64,000 nt of DNA, taken from Aculops lycopersici. Lineage: Eukaryota; Arthropoda; Arachnida; Trombidiformes; Eriophyidae. Shown here piece after piece: positions 1 through 14,200 of the stretch. A program made the position numbers and the translations under genes. Under the pieces are notes generated by a model. It was given only the letters and a program-made list of their open reading frames with translations, was not told the origin of the DNA and did no database searches. The stretch covers positions 391,032-455,031 of the forward strand of contig WNKI01000001.1 in assembly GCA_015350385.1 (NCBI GenBank), given 5' to 3'. Every line of letters begins with the position of its first letter. Within the stretch, counting starts at the first letter, position 1.

Positions 1-1717
1 CAACCAGCGGACTCTTGCCACTTCCGTTTTGGGGCAAGTGCCTGGCTGGTTGCGACGGCGGACCAATCAAACTGCTGAGCGGATTATCTGGTGAGATTGG
101 CGTTGGCACTGGAAGTCGGTCCAAGTTGGTGGGCCAATTTGGGTAGAGAGCGGGAATGGTGGCCGGCGCCTGCGGTTGGTCCAAGTCCATGGAATTGGTT
201 GTTGTCGGGTTGTTTGCCGCACCGCCAATTGGTATACGGCCGGCATGCCGCAAGTCCTGGTGTCGATTGGCACCAAGTGTTTGCTCTGTGTGGCTCATCG
301 TCTCGTGGCTGCCTCCAGCTGACGCTTGCTCGTGGCCTGGTATTGGCCGCTGGCTTGGCTGCTGTCAAGTGGTGATTTTTATTTGATTCGAATGCAATTC
401 GTGAAGATGGACAAACGGGTGAGATGGTTAGCATGACTTCTTATTAGCAGGTTGGTTTTGTGATGATTCGACGAGTCCGATGGTCTTGTTGTTTGCACAG
501 GTGGGCCCATAGGACTTGAGAGTCTGACTAGGTCGCAAAAGTCGGGAGTTTGGGGCGAGAAAAGTTAAGAGGGCAAAATAGACTGCGCCCAGCGGAGATA
601 AGGATCAGGAGCGAGGAGCGAGATGCAAGGTAGAAGTGAAAGGCAAACACTTGTTAACACCAAACACTCGCCCAACATCAACACCAACTCAACTCAACGC
701 AACGCTAGATCCCATGGCTTGGCCATGATCTTCTGCTGGCTCGAGCTTGGAGTGCAGTGGTCGCAACACAAGCAGTCAAGTGGTTGCTCTGCCGGTGTGC
801 GTTGCCGCTCAACAGGTAGACGCGCACCATGCTTTGCGGTTTAGAAACTTGGCAGCCCGACAAAAGTCAAGTGGCGTCTCCGTTGAGTCGACTGTTGAGC
901 CGAAATAAACTAAACTGAATTCTACGAGTAGATGAGATGAGATGAGATGAGATGCAGTGAAAAGGCGAGAAGTGGCGCCTAGCCCATTGGCGCGTCGATT
1001 AATCATGAGGGCGCCGTGCGCGTCACTTGGGCTCCAGGTAGCAGCAACCTCAGGTAACAAGTGGTTGGCGCCACTTGTTAAGTGACCACTGGCCGCGGAG
1101 AATCATGACGCGCGAGTTGATGTTGTGCCTGCTGTTGCTGTTGTTGTCTTGTTCGTGGCCTTAGAGCCGACTTTATAAATTCAATGGCCTCACTCGGCTT
1201 TCTTACTCTTCTCGTTGGGCGAGTTTTCTTTTCTTTTCTCTTCTTTTCTCATTTTCTGTTGTTGTTGTTAACCTCCTGTCCTCTTGTTCTGGTTGCCAGC
1301 TCAAAATATTGTAAAGTGTTTTTCACTTTTACAATTTACAAACCAATTCAATTCAATGCAATCCACTTGGTTCCAGGTGAACCTTGAACAGTTTTGGACC
1401 AGTTAGCGCTGAACAAACTAACGAGATTCTTCATCTTTTTCTTCCTCTTCTCGCACTTCATCAAAACCAACGAGGCGAACAACAACTTGTTGATTGCGCG
1501 TCCAATTTGCGGTTGCCCACTGCCATTTATATTTGTATAAATATAAATAAACCAAGTTTCTCCTCTTCATCATCGCAATTCATCTCATCTCATCTGCTCT
1601 TCGGCTCGGCCAATAGCTCGTTCTTTCGGCTCGAGTTGACCAATTTGCCCCGAAAATTTCATCGCCACTCTCATCATTTCATTTGGTCTCTAGTTTGATT
1701 CGGTCTAGTCTACTTAC
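1..1717. other. No gene seen; probably the next intron of the RYK gene
   Basis: No recognisable coding segment on either strand. A minus-strand splice donor at 1717-1711 starts an intron that runs leftward out of the window, so this stretch is probably intronic sequence of the RYK-like gene. A GATGA-type pentanucleotide tract lies at about 931-955. No kinase or transmembrane exon was found. Confidence 0.5.
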
Positions 1718-2247
1718 CTGTTGCTGCTGTTGCTGTTCGTGAGTCCACCTGTTTCTGTTGTGTGACGCAACAGGTTGCTGCTGCTGCTGCTGCTGGGGCA
1801 GGTCCGCGGATTGAGCCGTGGGGACGGAAGCTGCGATTGCCGCGGGCCCACTAGCGGCGGCCGGCGCCAGAATTGGCTGCGTCGGCGGGCGCACTGTGGC
1901 CTCGTAAGCGGGCGTCTGCGTTGCGGGTCTCGGTTGCACGGGAACCTGCACTGGATGTTGGGTGCAAATTTTCTTGCGCTTAATGGCAAGCGTGTGGCTC
2001 ACTAAACGTGTGGCCTGTTGCGCTTGATCGGACTGCATCGGTTCGTCGCTAGCCAACGAGGCGGGGGCGGCGCCAGCGTTGCCCGAGCTGGCGGCGGAAA
2101 TTGCCGGCCCCAACTGCGGTATCACCGACTCGGTCGAGAGGGGCGCGTCAAGCTCGTCCACGGGAACCTGGCCTGCAATGCTGATGAGCACCTGCACGTC
2201 CACCTCGTCAGTTACGCGCCCAGAACAAGGGAGAGTTATTTTGAACA
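1718..2247 (-). CDS. Ryk: RYK exon 4: end of WIF domain with a large insertion and Pro/Gln-rich stalk
   Basis: 530 bases that begin by completing a Val codon. It encodes FKITLPCSGRVTDEVDVQV, then about 59 residues rich in Ala, Ser, Pro and Gln, and then the closing WIF strand AIKRKKICTQ. A Pro/Ala/Gln-rich stalk with two Gln runs follows. The donor CAG/GTAAGT is at 1720-1712. The two conserved WIF cysteines (LPCSG and KKIC) are present. Confidence 0.85.
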
Positions 2248-5200
2248 CTGAAGGTTTGCAAGTTTGTTGTGTTCGAGGTTGCGGTCGTCGTTGTCGTTGT
2301 GGTAGTTGTCGCCGAGGTTCCAGTTCCATTTCGTCGGGTTGAAAGTTGTCCGTTTGTTAGTTTCGGTGGCCAATAGTCGAGCCGGAGCAGGTTGCAAAAT
2401 TTGCAAGCCAACAAGTGGCGGTTGTTTGCGTCACGTTAAATTCGGGGCGACAAGAGAATAACGTGCAATTATGTCCATTTGTTAGCATTTTGATTTGCGT
2501 CATCCGGGTGAGAGTTTAGTTGTGTGTTAGTTGTGTTGCTCGTTTCACTCGATTCTCTCGTAAGCAGTCGAAGCTTTTGGGTGGGAATGTCTTTTATATT
2601 CTCGCTGGCAATAGAAAGAAGCTCATGCTGGTTGCGGATCTGGAAGAAACGTCGTCGCAGGTAAATTTGTTGGCCACTTGTCGTGTCGTGGTCGTGGTCG
2701 TCGCCACGGTCGTCGCTGACAACGCAGAGCGGCCACCAGTGACACCAGCAGTCCGCTCGCCAGGTGGTTGCGCCTGCATCGGTGGCTCGCGGGCAACCGA
2801 TATTCAAACTCCTCATTGAATTATGGTCCTTGCAAAATCTTCAAGTTCCACTCCGAGTCTCGCAGAGAAAAGGTGGCGCAACTTTTTTCGTTTCTTATTC
2901 AAGTTCAAAGTTTGAAAGTTTGGCAGCAAGCTGATCGGCGACGAGTCACAATGGACAACACGACCGACAAGAGGAAGACAAATCGTCAATGATGCTGCTG
3001 TTGCTGGCGCCGCGTCGAGTCCAGCCAACACAATGCCACTCGACTTCATGTCCATCGATCAAATGATGTGGCCGGCCGCTTGCATCATTTTGCAGGCAGG
3101 ACTGCACAAGGCCGATGGAATAGGAGGCAACATTGCAAATTATCATTCCTCTCTGGGCGCTCGAGGAAAGTCAGTTGGCCGCCAAAGCAAGCGACTGACC
3201 GACTGACTGCAGCGATTGGCAAAGCTAAAGTTGCCACAACCAAACGTCAGTCAAAATGGATGTTGCGTCGTCGCCAAGTTTTCAAGTCGAAAAGTCGAGC
3301 TTTCGGAGGGGAAGTGGAAACTGGCATCGCGGTTGCCGTTGAGTGAGAATGAGAATGTCGTTATTATGTAACTAAACTACTTCTATTCTTCTCCTTCCTT
3401 TTCAGGCCTCCCTCTCAAGCAAAAGTCTCATTTTGTGTGTTTGTGTTTGCTGGCTGCAAATGCGTTGGCCCGACGTTTGTCATTTACTTGCTCTCGACTC
3501 TCATGGTCGCGAGCGGAAAAATCAATTTCCGGTCCAAAGTATGTGCAACAAAAACCAACATTTCGCTTCCAAGTTCATTAATCACAAGAAGACGACGACG
3601 ACGACGACGACCAAATAGGAATCTCATCTCGTGGGCGTGGCAAACGCAATACGAGTCCACCATCTCCCTTTGCAATGGCAATTTTGTGGCCGACTCGCCG
3701 CCGCGTCGCCTCTAAACTGGCGGTTGCGCCACTAGGCAACCTAATTAACTGGCGAACGGAAACACAATGGCGTCTCAAGTTACGCTTTTCAATTTGGTCG
3801 TCACTTTGTTGGCGGCAACGTAGTCGTCGTCGTCGTCGTCGTCGTTTCCCTTTTCGTCGTCAAGGTTTCACTTCTTGGCCGCAAATTGATGATGTCCACG
3901 GGGAAAAGGACCGATTCGATTCGCTTTCTCCCACCTAAACTCAACTGTCCGCGAGAGTGACTCAAAATCAGTTTTCAGGCCAAACGCAATCTCGTTTGCG
4001 ACAAATTGATGCTCGCATGCAACCGACCTAATGAGCTCGCAACTCTCGGCGCCAGTTGCAGGTAAATCTAAAAGAATATGCACACAAACTTTGTGCAACC
4101 TCATCAACTGATGGATGGCAATTTTCCAGTTCATTGTCACCGCAGTTCAAGATTCACCGGCAATGCTCAGCGAGGCGCGCAAATTGAACGCAACCATTGA
4201 GATCCCCATTTCAAGCTATTCGTTGTCAAAATATTTATGCGCAATCTGTTGCTCATTTTATCATCTTCCAGTTTTTTCTCCCTCCATCATGAATAAAGAG
4301 GCAAAAGGTGATCGAGGAAATCCAGGTAACAAAATTCGCTCTCATAAGCTCGAGCTTGGCTCGCTCCTTTGTTGGCGGGCAAAGGAAGATAAAGTTCTTT
4401 TCAAAGCGTAAAAGAAGCGCAAGACCGACTAATGGATGTCCGTGTCGGTGAGCTGCGACTTAAGTGAGCAGCAGCAACAGCAACAAAAGTCGCAGGTAAA
4501 TGTTATTGTTGTTGTTGTTGCTGCTGTCATCCGATCAGATTTGGGAGATGGAGCGACAAATTTGCTAGTGGCAACAAGCGAAGTAACACATTTGCCAGCA
4601 AACCGAACACCATTGTCACAACACGAGGGAAAACATTGGTGACATTGAACATTTTGGGGCCACCTTAAGCTGATTCCAAATGTCGACTGTGAATCGCCGT
4701 TGGCCATTCACTTTGGCATTGTGAGTTTAGTGTGTTGTTGGCCAGTCTCTTGGGACTCGTAAAGAGAAAGAGGGACGCGGTAATTTTTTATTGCGCTCCG
4801 GCACGAGAGACTTGGTTCTGATTCTTCTTCCTCTCCTCCAATCGAAAGCAAGGGAAACGGGAATAAAAGAATCCGGGTCAAGCAAATCGGATCATGAAGA
4901 GAGGAGAAAACATCTGGTGCCAGCTAAAAGTGCGGCTCAAAGAACTTACCTTGCTCGTGTTTGGGAATGAGACCAGTGCGCGTTATGTTGATCCATGGAG
5001 TTATCACTGCCTCTGGGTTTGAAATGACCAAGCTGATTGAGTAGTTTACCTGCATTGTGAGTTTTGAGTTTTGAGTTGCGAGTGTTGTGAGTTGTGCGTT
5101 ACGATTATGGTAATTGAGTTAGTCCTCTTTTCCTTCTTACTCTAGCTACTCGATAAAGAGCAGGAAATTTGCTCGAGTTTAAATTCATTGTTGTCGCGCT

Positions 5201-8200
5201 GGCGGTTCGGGTTTACGAGTTGCGCGTCTTATTTCGTAAAGTTACGTGACAGCGTAACATTAACTGCGCTTAGCTCGTTTCACGCCAAATCAGCTCCGGC
5301 ATTTAGAATTGAAATTTATGCGACACACCGATCTAATCTTCTTTCATCTTCCCATTCTCAGTTCTAATTTGAGCCTCTCTTTTGGTGGCGGCGGCGCTTC
5401 CGTTTCGGTGTGAGTGCCAAAAGTAGGAAGCTAATCGACGCAACATCAGCGCCATCGACAACAACTCAGAAGCGAACAGGAGAAAGACCAAAAGATACTT
5501 ACGTTTGTTTTGCCCAAATTCTGCCAGTTAAATATGATGTCTGATGCGTTGTAACCATGAGGAATGGTGAAGCGAAACGGGTAATTGTTTATGTTTCCAT
5601 TCTCGACGTAGCTTATTTTCGTGTCGATGCCTAGAGTTATTTTTTCGTTCGTTGGTGGATGAGTTGGTAAGAGAAGATCTCGGTTAATCACTGAAAGTTG
5701 GGTGCTTCATTGTGTTTGCAATGAGAGCAACAGTCAATTTCCGCTTGGTATCACAATTACACTGAGCAGCGGTCGTATGCATGCGCCAATTGATCGACTC
5801 TCAGGTGGCAGTCGCCTATCGATGGCCACAAGTCAGATGGGCGGTGCCAGTCTGTCCGCCGGCCCTCGACTCCCACTGACCAGCTGTTGGCCGGCGAGAC
5901 TTGGCAACATCCTGTTGCGTCGCTAGGCAGGCCGCCAGCTGATCAATTGGATCTCTTGAATGCAACCTTCGCATTCAAAATCAAGGGAGGCGAGTGTTTG
6001 GTGTTGATGGTTTTTCGCTTTGGTGGCTCGTCACTCACTTGCCCCGAAAATGTAGAGACCAAGAGATTCGAGAGAGATTCAGCTCTCCTCCTTTGTGTTA
6101 GTTAGTGCACAAACTGTTGCACAACTTTACACAGCAACAAGTGGTCCATTCAAATGATCGACCTTCAAATTTACTCAAAGCAACTCGATGGAAGAGGGGA
6201 ACAGACAAATTTTTTGACAGGTTAATTTGCGTTCGTGGCCGAGAAAGCAAAAGTTCACTGGACTGACTGACCGAAAACAAGCGCAGCAACAACCTGTGGC
6301 TCCTTCCGTCCGAGAAGGACAAGCCCATTGAATTGCGGGCTCACGATCTCGGACGTCGTCGCCTCGTTTGCTCGCCGTCTTGCTGCCGGGCTTCCGACTA
6401 ACTGACTAGCTATAGGCGCCACTTGTTGCTCCGCTGAGCAAGTGAGCATATGGCTCGAGTTTCCAGCCACAAGGAAGCAGCTCAAAATTAAGTTTCATTC
6501 AATTCGGTTTCTCGCCGATCAATTGTTTGCTTTTGGACTTTGCTAATCTTTTGTTGTTGTTGTTGCTGTTGCTAACAAGATTCACGAGTTGCAAGTTTCT
6601 GCTGCTCACGTTAGCACAACAATAGACTGTGGTTGCATACACTGGCGAAAGTGAATGAACTAGCGACCACTGGCTCGTCTCTGAATCTGAATCTGAATCT
6701 GAAATTCCTCGTCGCACAACAGGAAGTTGGCGTAGCGAGGAAATTTGCTTCGCTTTTATTTGCTCTCAATGCAGCTCAACAATTAGCCACTGCTGCAATT
6801 TTTATCCAACCAATTGATCCGAATCTCACACGACGCCAGACGCTTACAAACACTCGAGCGAGTGTAAACTGAAAGCGAGCAGACGAGAGGAGAGCCGCGG
6901 AGAAAGGATTGCTGGCTAATGGTGATGGCTGCTTGCGCCATTTGCAGCAGTGGCCGAAAAATGAGCAGCAAGAAATGGGAAAATTGAATTCATTCGCCCG
7001 CTTGTGGCAAATGAAGCCAATCTAGTGATGGCAGCAAACTACAGTAAGTGCGAGGCGCGCAACTGGCAACGTAATCTTTGCAATCGTCTCTAGTCTAGTC
7101 AAATCTGCCGCTAGTTAGTCGAGCGCAAGTCGTAAAAATGGGCCATTTTGCAGCACCGATGGCCTCGAAAGACCCGCGACTCGACGGACTGACTCGTGGT
7201 TTTAGTGAGCGAGATTCACTTGACCAGTTTTCCTTTTGCTCGAGTCAAGTTTTTCATTTGGCTGAGCATCGCGTGGTCGGAGCTGCAACGAGTCAGCCAC
7301 AAACTAAACTTGACTAAAATAAACCAAACTGAGCCAAAGTAATGGAATGGGAATGGGAATGGGAATGGGAATGGGAATGGGATTGGATTGGATAGAGCAA
7401 GATCATAGTTGATGATGATGCAGTTTGCTGCAATACCAAGTTAAAAAAGAGGCAAATGGAAATAACTGGCCTTTTAATTGCCATTTAGTCGTCTTATGGT
7501 TGATTTTTATGTCGCTCGTTTTATATGATAATCTTTCTCTCTTCCCCTCTTGCTTCGCGTCGGCCACACGAAGAGCAGAAACCACAGAAACAAACTTGAG
7601 CTCTCGCGGCGCCACAGGTGCGATCATCATCAGACGACGCAACTTGTGCTCGAGTATTTAAACTGGAGTAAAGTGCGCCGATGAAGTGGACATTCAGTTT
7701 AAGTGAGTGGGTCTCTCGTTTTGCGGCCGTTGTTGTCTTGTTTTATTCGTCGCCCGCCTCGCCATCACCAAAACTAAACACTCAACTTGTCGCTCCCCTC
7801 GACTCGTAAGGGAAACACGGAAACCTGAGAGAAAGAGAGAGGAAAAAGAAGAAGAGGGGAGAGTCCATCTCTCCAATTAGATTGCTGCTCCTCTCTTAGT
7901 CTCCAGTGGACTCCAATAGACTCAGCAACAAGACGACGACCACGACACATTTTGTCGCGACGGAATATCATTTTTATCGCCGTCCAATCAGAAAGCGCGA
8001 GCAAACTGCAGAGAGAGATGGACTCAAATCGAGTCCATCTCTATCGCGCCACAAATCGTTTTTAGAAGTGAGGCCATTTTGTTAGCTTACTCCCCTTTCC
8101 CTGCTGGTTATTTCTACTCGAGCCTCGAGGACATTGGAGAATCTTTGCTCGAGAGGCAGAGAAGAAGCTCAAGCAGGCCAACGAAAGGAAGAAGCAACAA

Positions 8201-11200
8201 GTGGCTGATGCGGGAGGAATCCGAAGCAGCAGCAGCAGCAACGACCACAAGTGTCGCCAAATTTGGACCAACGTGCGCCACTTATCGTGGACAAAATCTA
8301 TCGGCTGCCTGATTGGCGGCCGATTTGGACTTTTTTGCCACTCCGCTCTTGCGAGTTCTTCTCTCTATCTTTCGAAAACTTATCTGACGTTTCTGTTTCT
8401 ATCTGAGCGACAAAGAGAGAGGGAGAGAGCGAGCGAAGTTTGCAAAATAGCGAGCAGATCGTGTGAATTCCATCGCACTGGACAAGCAAGCAACAGGTGA
8501 GACTCGCGCGCATTAATTACGCGCTCAATTGTCGGCCGTCAATTGAGTCGCAAATGCAGATTTAGATTTGGGGAAACCAAACTAAATTTAACTGAACCGT
8601 TCGGCGAGCCCCTAAATAAAACTAAACTCACTTCGCTTGTCGTCATTCGTTTGCTCATTAGCTCGCCTGTCATCGTGTGTCGCCGCGGTTTTTGCGTCCA
8701 ACTGTTTGGTCGAATGTGGAGCCGACGAATCGACATTTGGCCGAAGTTTAAACGACAGCTCAACGCTTAATCGCGACGAGACACGAGAGGCAAGCAATGC
8801 AAATTGCGCACTCAACCGGATGGAGAATTCCGAGTTGCCAGTTGCGAGTTCGAATTGCTCGCCAATTGCCGTCCATCAGTCGGTCAGTCGGTCGGTCGGT
8901 CGGTGGTGCGGTTTGAGTGAGTCAATTGGCTGGGCGCACGCAAGTCGAGGCTAACCACGAACTCGGCGCATTGTCCATTTGAATTGTCCGACTCTCTCGC
9001 GAGGATCGTGACCGCAACAAACCGGCCGACAGAAATAAACTGAGCCTCGAAGTGACACTAGAGTCGTCTATAGAATAAAAAGGAATGGAGCCACTCGTTG
9101 AGCTCGTTGCGCAACTCGGCCGCAAAGTTGCGCAACCACGACTCTCGTTGCTGGACGCAGCTTGAAACGAGCCACTTATTGCAACTTATCGTCGCTGACT
9201 TACTGAGGCGAAAATGTTTTTCCTTCTTCCAGCCTCCAGCCTCCAGTTAAACAAACAGGTTGCTGTTGGCCATCCAATGAAAATGATGACGAGCAACTCG
9301 AGATGAGCAACAAAAACCAATTGGTCTCCCCCGACGCGAGAGTTTGCGATTAATTTGCGCCCAATTCGACGCTTCAGTGAGCAGCCAACGAAACCACTTG
9401 TTGCGGCGAGTGGCCGGCAGCTCCGCGTCAAGTGAAGCGCAAATTTGCCAGCGAGACTGGGACGCTCGTCGTCATAACTCGCGCGAGATGAGTCATTGCC
9501 ATTCGGGTTCGGCAACCACCCAGTATAGAAGAGACACGCCTCCCCCAGATGAAGCTGGGCTCCCCCTGAACCGCCGTCCCAAAGGCAAGTCCCGCGCTAA
9601 CCGGCGTCACGCTGCTTGCTCGACTCGAGGGTCTCGCAGAGCTTCGCTGGACGCCGCGCGAAGTCGTGATGTGTCGATTTCGGGCCAGTTGCAGCGTTGG
9701 CCAGCAGCAACAGCCGCCACCACGACCACCGAGCGCAAAGCTTGGAAATCAAATTAAACTCTCGGACTGGAGAGGCGTCGTTGTGTTGGTTTTGCTAGTT
9801 GATAGTTGACCGGCCGGCCGGCCGGCCGACTTGCGAGCCAATGGAGATGCAAATGCGCTCCTCTCCGGCTCCACTTTAACGTTGGAACAATTTCCCTTTG
9901 TGCGCCTCGCTCGCTCTGGGGCAAACTGGAGATTTTAAACCAACGAGCTGAACAGCGGGAATCTCGGTTGGCCAGCAAACTCAGGTGCTCCAACTCGCTG
10001 CTCACCAGTTTCCATGTGACACTAGAGACGAGAGATTTTGGTGCTCATGATTGGAAATGCCAATGGACTTTCAATGTTGTGAGCTGTCAAAATAAAGGCA
10101 AAAGTTACGGTTGCAGCAACGAGGAGAAAACTCTACCCTCGGACTTAACGGAACTTTGCGCCCGATTATAAGTGGAAATTGCGACGCTTGTCAGAGTGGC
10201 GAGCGTTTGACTTGTTTATTGACTCGCTTAGTTGATCAGCTAGAGGTAGCAGCGACAGCAACTAACAACAGGAACATGATCAAACTACAACCAGAACCAA
10301 AACACGAGAAGCGCCAGAATTTCTGGCCCCAAAAGTGAGAAGCTGATAGGAGATCGCAGAGTTCAATTCAACAGTGTGCTTCCCTCTCTCTCTATAACTT
10401 TCGTGTTGGTTTTGCATGTTGCTATTTTGAGGTTCGAAATTTTCGGGAGCCGAACGCTCGGCGGTTGTTGTGTCCATCTTTCTATTGCTTACTCTCTGGC
10501 TGCACAATTGAAATGAATTTAAATTGGCCATTGATTTTGGTCGCGCTGCTCGCTGGTCGTGCTTTTGTATGTGTCCAATGGAAGGCTCACTGCTCATTCT
10601 TATTCTTATTCTTTTCTCAATCTTGACGCTCACAACAATGGAGGCCACGAATGTTTCACAAACTACTTGTTGCTCTCTGCTCTTCGTATGCTCGAAGGGG
10701 AGCCACAAGTGAGCGAGCGAGCGAGCAACGAATTCACACGACCACTTTGCCTTAATTCTGCTCGTCGAACGAAGGAAAACGTTTGCTCTCTCACCATAGA
10801 AACCAACTAAGCTCCCCTGTTACTGCACCAAAATTTCTATCCGAGTGCCTCGAACACAAAACCCATTTATTTCAATTATTGGATTTTCTGCGATTTCAAT
10901 TGGCAATTCAATTGGACGACGACGAGTAGAGGGATTCGATGGGCAGCAGCAGCAGTAGTAGTAGCAACCTCAGAAGAGAATGCAAACTTTTCCAGCTCAA
11001 GTGCCACAGGAAAGTAGAGAAAAGAATTGGCGACTCATTTGCGAGTCAGCGAGTTTTGCCAACTTCCCAGTTGCGATTTGGGCCCTCGATTCTGGTTACC
11101 AATTGGACTCGAGATCAAATTGAATCGAATCGAATGGAATGATCGACTTGCTCATTAACTTCACTCGCTTCGTCTAGTTCTCTTATCTCGTCGTCGTGAT

Positions 11201-14200
11201 TATCATCGCAGTCGAACCGGCTGCTTGTTTCCTCCTGCCATTTGATTTAAAGGAAACTCAAGAGGCCAACTTTCACCTGAGTGACTAACGAGACTTTTGC
11301 AATGGAGTCGCGGGGGACACTCACTCGGCCAGGTGATTTATGCGCGCGCCCCGAGGCTCCAGCGAGCGACATAAACAGAAAGAGAGAGAGAGAGAGAGGA
11401 GAATGGGAAAAGACAGAGGAGCGACTTGACCATTCCACTAGAGTCTTTGTTTTGACTTGAATGGAAGTTTGCAAAATTTATTCTCCGCGCGCCTCTCGCC
11501 TTAGTTGTGGCGTGAAATTGTTGGCCTCCAGTTAGGAAGCGAGCGACAGCAAACTCTCGAGTTGATTTTCATTCAAAGTGCTCAATGGATTTTTGTTGAA
11601 GTTTTCCCATCGAGCCGAGCGCGTCGCGTTCCAACTGAACGACTTCCGGTCGCTAAGCAAGCAGAACACCAATGAGCTCCATTGAGGGGAGCTACATCTG
11701 GGGCGCACATTGCGCGAGGCGCGCTAATTGGTGGGGAAAATGGATCGATTTTCTCGCTCTGGCTGTTGTGTTGTGTTGTTGGTTTAAACTTTTGAACGGC
11801 AAAACAAACTGCGAAACTCTGTGGAAAGCTGCCGGCAGAATTAGATGGTCGTCTTAGATTTGGACGTCGACTGGTCGCTGCATCCAAGATCAAGTTGATG
11901 TTCATGTTGATGTTCATAATGTAGAAGTGGCAGTGGTAGTTGTGGTCGCGGGAGAGCAAACTGTGTGGCCACTAGGCAGACGAGGAAACTTGTTGGCCGA
12001 TCCAGTTTCGCTGGCTAACTGTCCGAATCTCGACTGATGCGGACGGTGCGGCTGCAGCTGGTGTTGCAACCAGTGCTACCCCTGCCACAGCCACTGCATC
12101 CAGCTAACCCAAATTGTTGTCGCCAAAATATGAACAACTCCGACTAAGTAAACTGCCGGCAAGTAAAAATTCGAAAGCCAGAAGCGAGTTGCATAATTAA
12201 GCGCATTGTTGGCCCAGATGGAGGACTCGGCGTCAGATCCGTTAATTAGGGCGGAGTCATTGCCTTCTATTTGCTGGCCAAGTTTGCTTTGGCGGCAGAT
12301 GTGGCATCTCGTCGCTTCGTTTTGCTGCAACTCCGATTCTCCGACTGGCTTCGCGACTCGAACTCAAAGTGACCAAACGGATCAAGTGGAACCGAAAACC
12401 AAAGTGACGCATCAGCACTTTTCGCCGCAGATTCCTCCCCAGAAGCTCGAGCCAAAACTCGAGCGACCTTCAAAGTTTAGCAAAATTTTACACAGTTCGA
12501 GGAGGCAGAGAACGTGGAATTTGCGTTCGTTCTCGTTTGGTTAACAGAGAATCAAGTGAAGACACACAAGACGAGACAAAACGAACCAGAGAAAAAGTGA
12601 GATTCCCATCGAAAATAGCCGCTTGCCACACGCTAGCAAGTGGAAGAGGAAGAAGAAACTGCCAGAGAAAGTCTCTTATCGCCATTCGCCTCTTTGCTGG
12701 AGGTTTTAGAATTTAGCCAAATTTTGTTGCTCGCGTGAACCAGAAGCAGCAAGTTAGTGACTCGAAGCAAGAGGAAGAGAAGCAACGAGCAACGAGCATC
12801 AGCAGGAAGCCAGAACCGTTTTGCGTTCACGCCGTTCGTCGCAAATTCGGCGGCGCGACAACTCGGCCATTTAACGCGATTAGAGGCGACGATTCCGAGA
12901 TTTAAAAGCAGATTTGCCTTTTCATTTAGGTTTAGTTGGAACAGTCGAGTTTGAATCCAATTCTAATTTGCAAAGTTTTGAGCCAACAATGAGACTGCAA
13001 CGAGCGCAAGTCGAGCAGCGAGTGGCTTTTGCGGCCCAACTCGCGGCTGTGGGCTCTTTTTTGGTGTGCATGATTCTCTGCTCGCGGGTGTCAGCTGCGC
13101 CTCAGATGGACGTGCCTCTTGGGCGCCCCCAAGTGTCGCAGCAACTTGGCCAGCAACAATTACAAAACGCGCAACCACAGGCGGCCACCCAAACGAGCGG
13201 TCAGCAGCAGCAGATGCAGCCAACGATGAGCAGTCAAGGGAGCAGTCAACAGCAACAACAGCTCCTTAACCAAAAGCTACAGGCCCATCTGAGCGCGATC
13301 CACGCGCAAGCCCACCGCCAACTGGGCCAACTGGTCGGCAGTGTGGACACTCGGCTCGGTGCTGGCGCCCAACCTCAAGCGGCCAATCTAACCTCTCCAG
13401 CGACAGGTAAATACGGCAACGTCCTGGAGGCACTGGCAAATGTTGGCAAGGTTATTCACCAGCAGATCATGTCCAATCCAAACGGAGTGCAAATCGTCTC
13501 GTCGGATCCCTCGTCGTCGTCGTCGTCATCGATAGCGAGCTCTCTGTTGTCGCCAATGAGCGGCAACAGCAAGAAAAACGAGTACCAGTCAATTGTTGTC
13601 AACGACAACCAGCCACTTGTCACCTCTGCCACCGGCGGTCCCCCGGGACAAGCCTCGCCCTTGGGCGCCGCCATTAGTGCTGGCCAACTAAACGCCACAC
13701 AAATCGACTACAAGCAACAAGGCGAGCTGCTCAGACAGGACATCCTCAAGAGAGCAGGCCAACTGCAACAGGTAGTTGCGAGCTCAATGGATGTGCTCAA
13801 GAACAACGGCGACCTAATTGTGCGCCGACTTCTCGAGCAACTCAACCATCGACTCGATGTCGCCAAATCGAAGGCCGACAAGATCATCAGCGAGCCGGCA
13901 ACCAACGAAGTGGCACTCAAGGCTCTTGGCACCATCAATCAGGGATTGAATAACCTGAACAACATTATAACAAACATTGTAAACCGAATGGATTTAAGCG
14001 CAAAGGATGGACAGCAATTGCAGCGAGTGTCGGCAAACGGAAACGGCGAGTCACCGGCCCAACCAGCGGCAAGTCCATTTTTGGACCCCAATAGACTCAA
14101 GTTAAATCTCCAGCAAATCCAGCAACAATTCCACTCTGCACTAGCCGCCAATCAGCAGGCGAACCAACAAGGCGGCAAGTTGCCTCCACTGAGCCAACTT

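Noticed and set aside
1848..1862. 13-base match between RYK exon 4 and the direct repeat near DGAT1 (CCACTAGCGGCGG)
   Set aside because: It lies in conserved-frame coding sequence for Ala/Ser and is short enough to be chance.
5631..5690. A longer RYK exon 2 starting at an alternative acceptor (5691)
   Set aside because: It would insert about 20 residues in the first WIF strand and its phase does not fit the exon 1 donor as well. The acceptor at 5631 restores the family pattern exactly.
7345..7385. GGGAAT repeat as an interstitial telomere
   Set aside because: The unit does not match TTAGG or TTAGGG. It is an ordinary microsatellite.
9344..9757. A 137-codon plus-strand frame in RYK intron 1
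   Set aside because: Arg/Ser/Ala-rich chance frame in GC-rich DNA. No motif and no conserved pattern.
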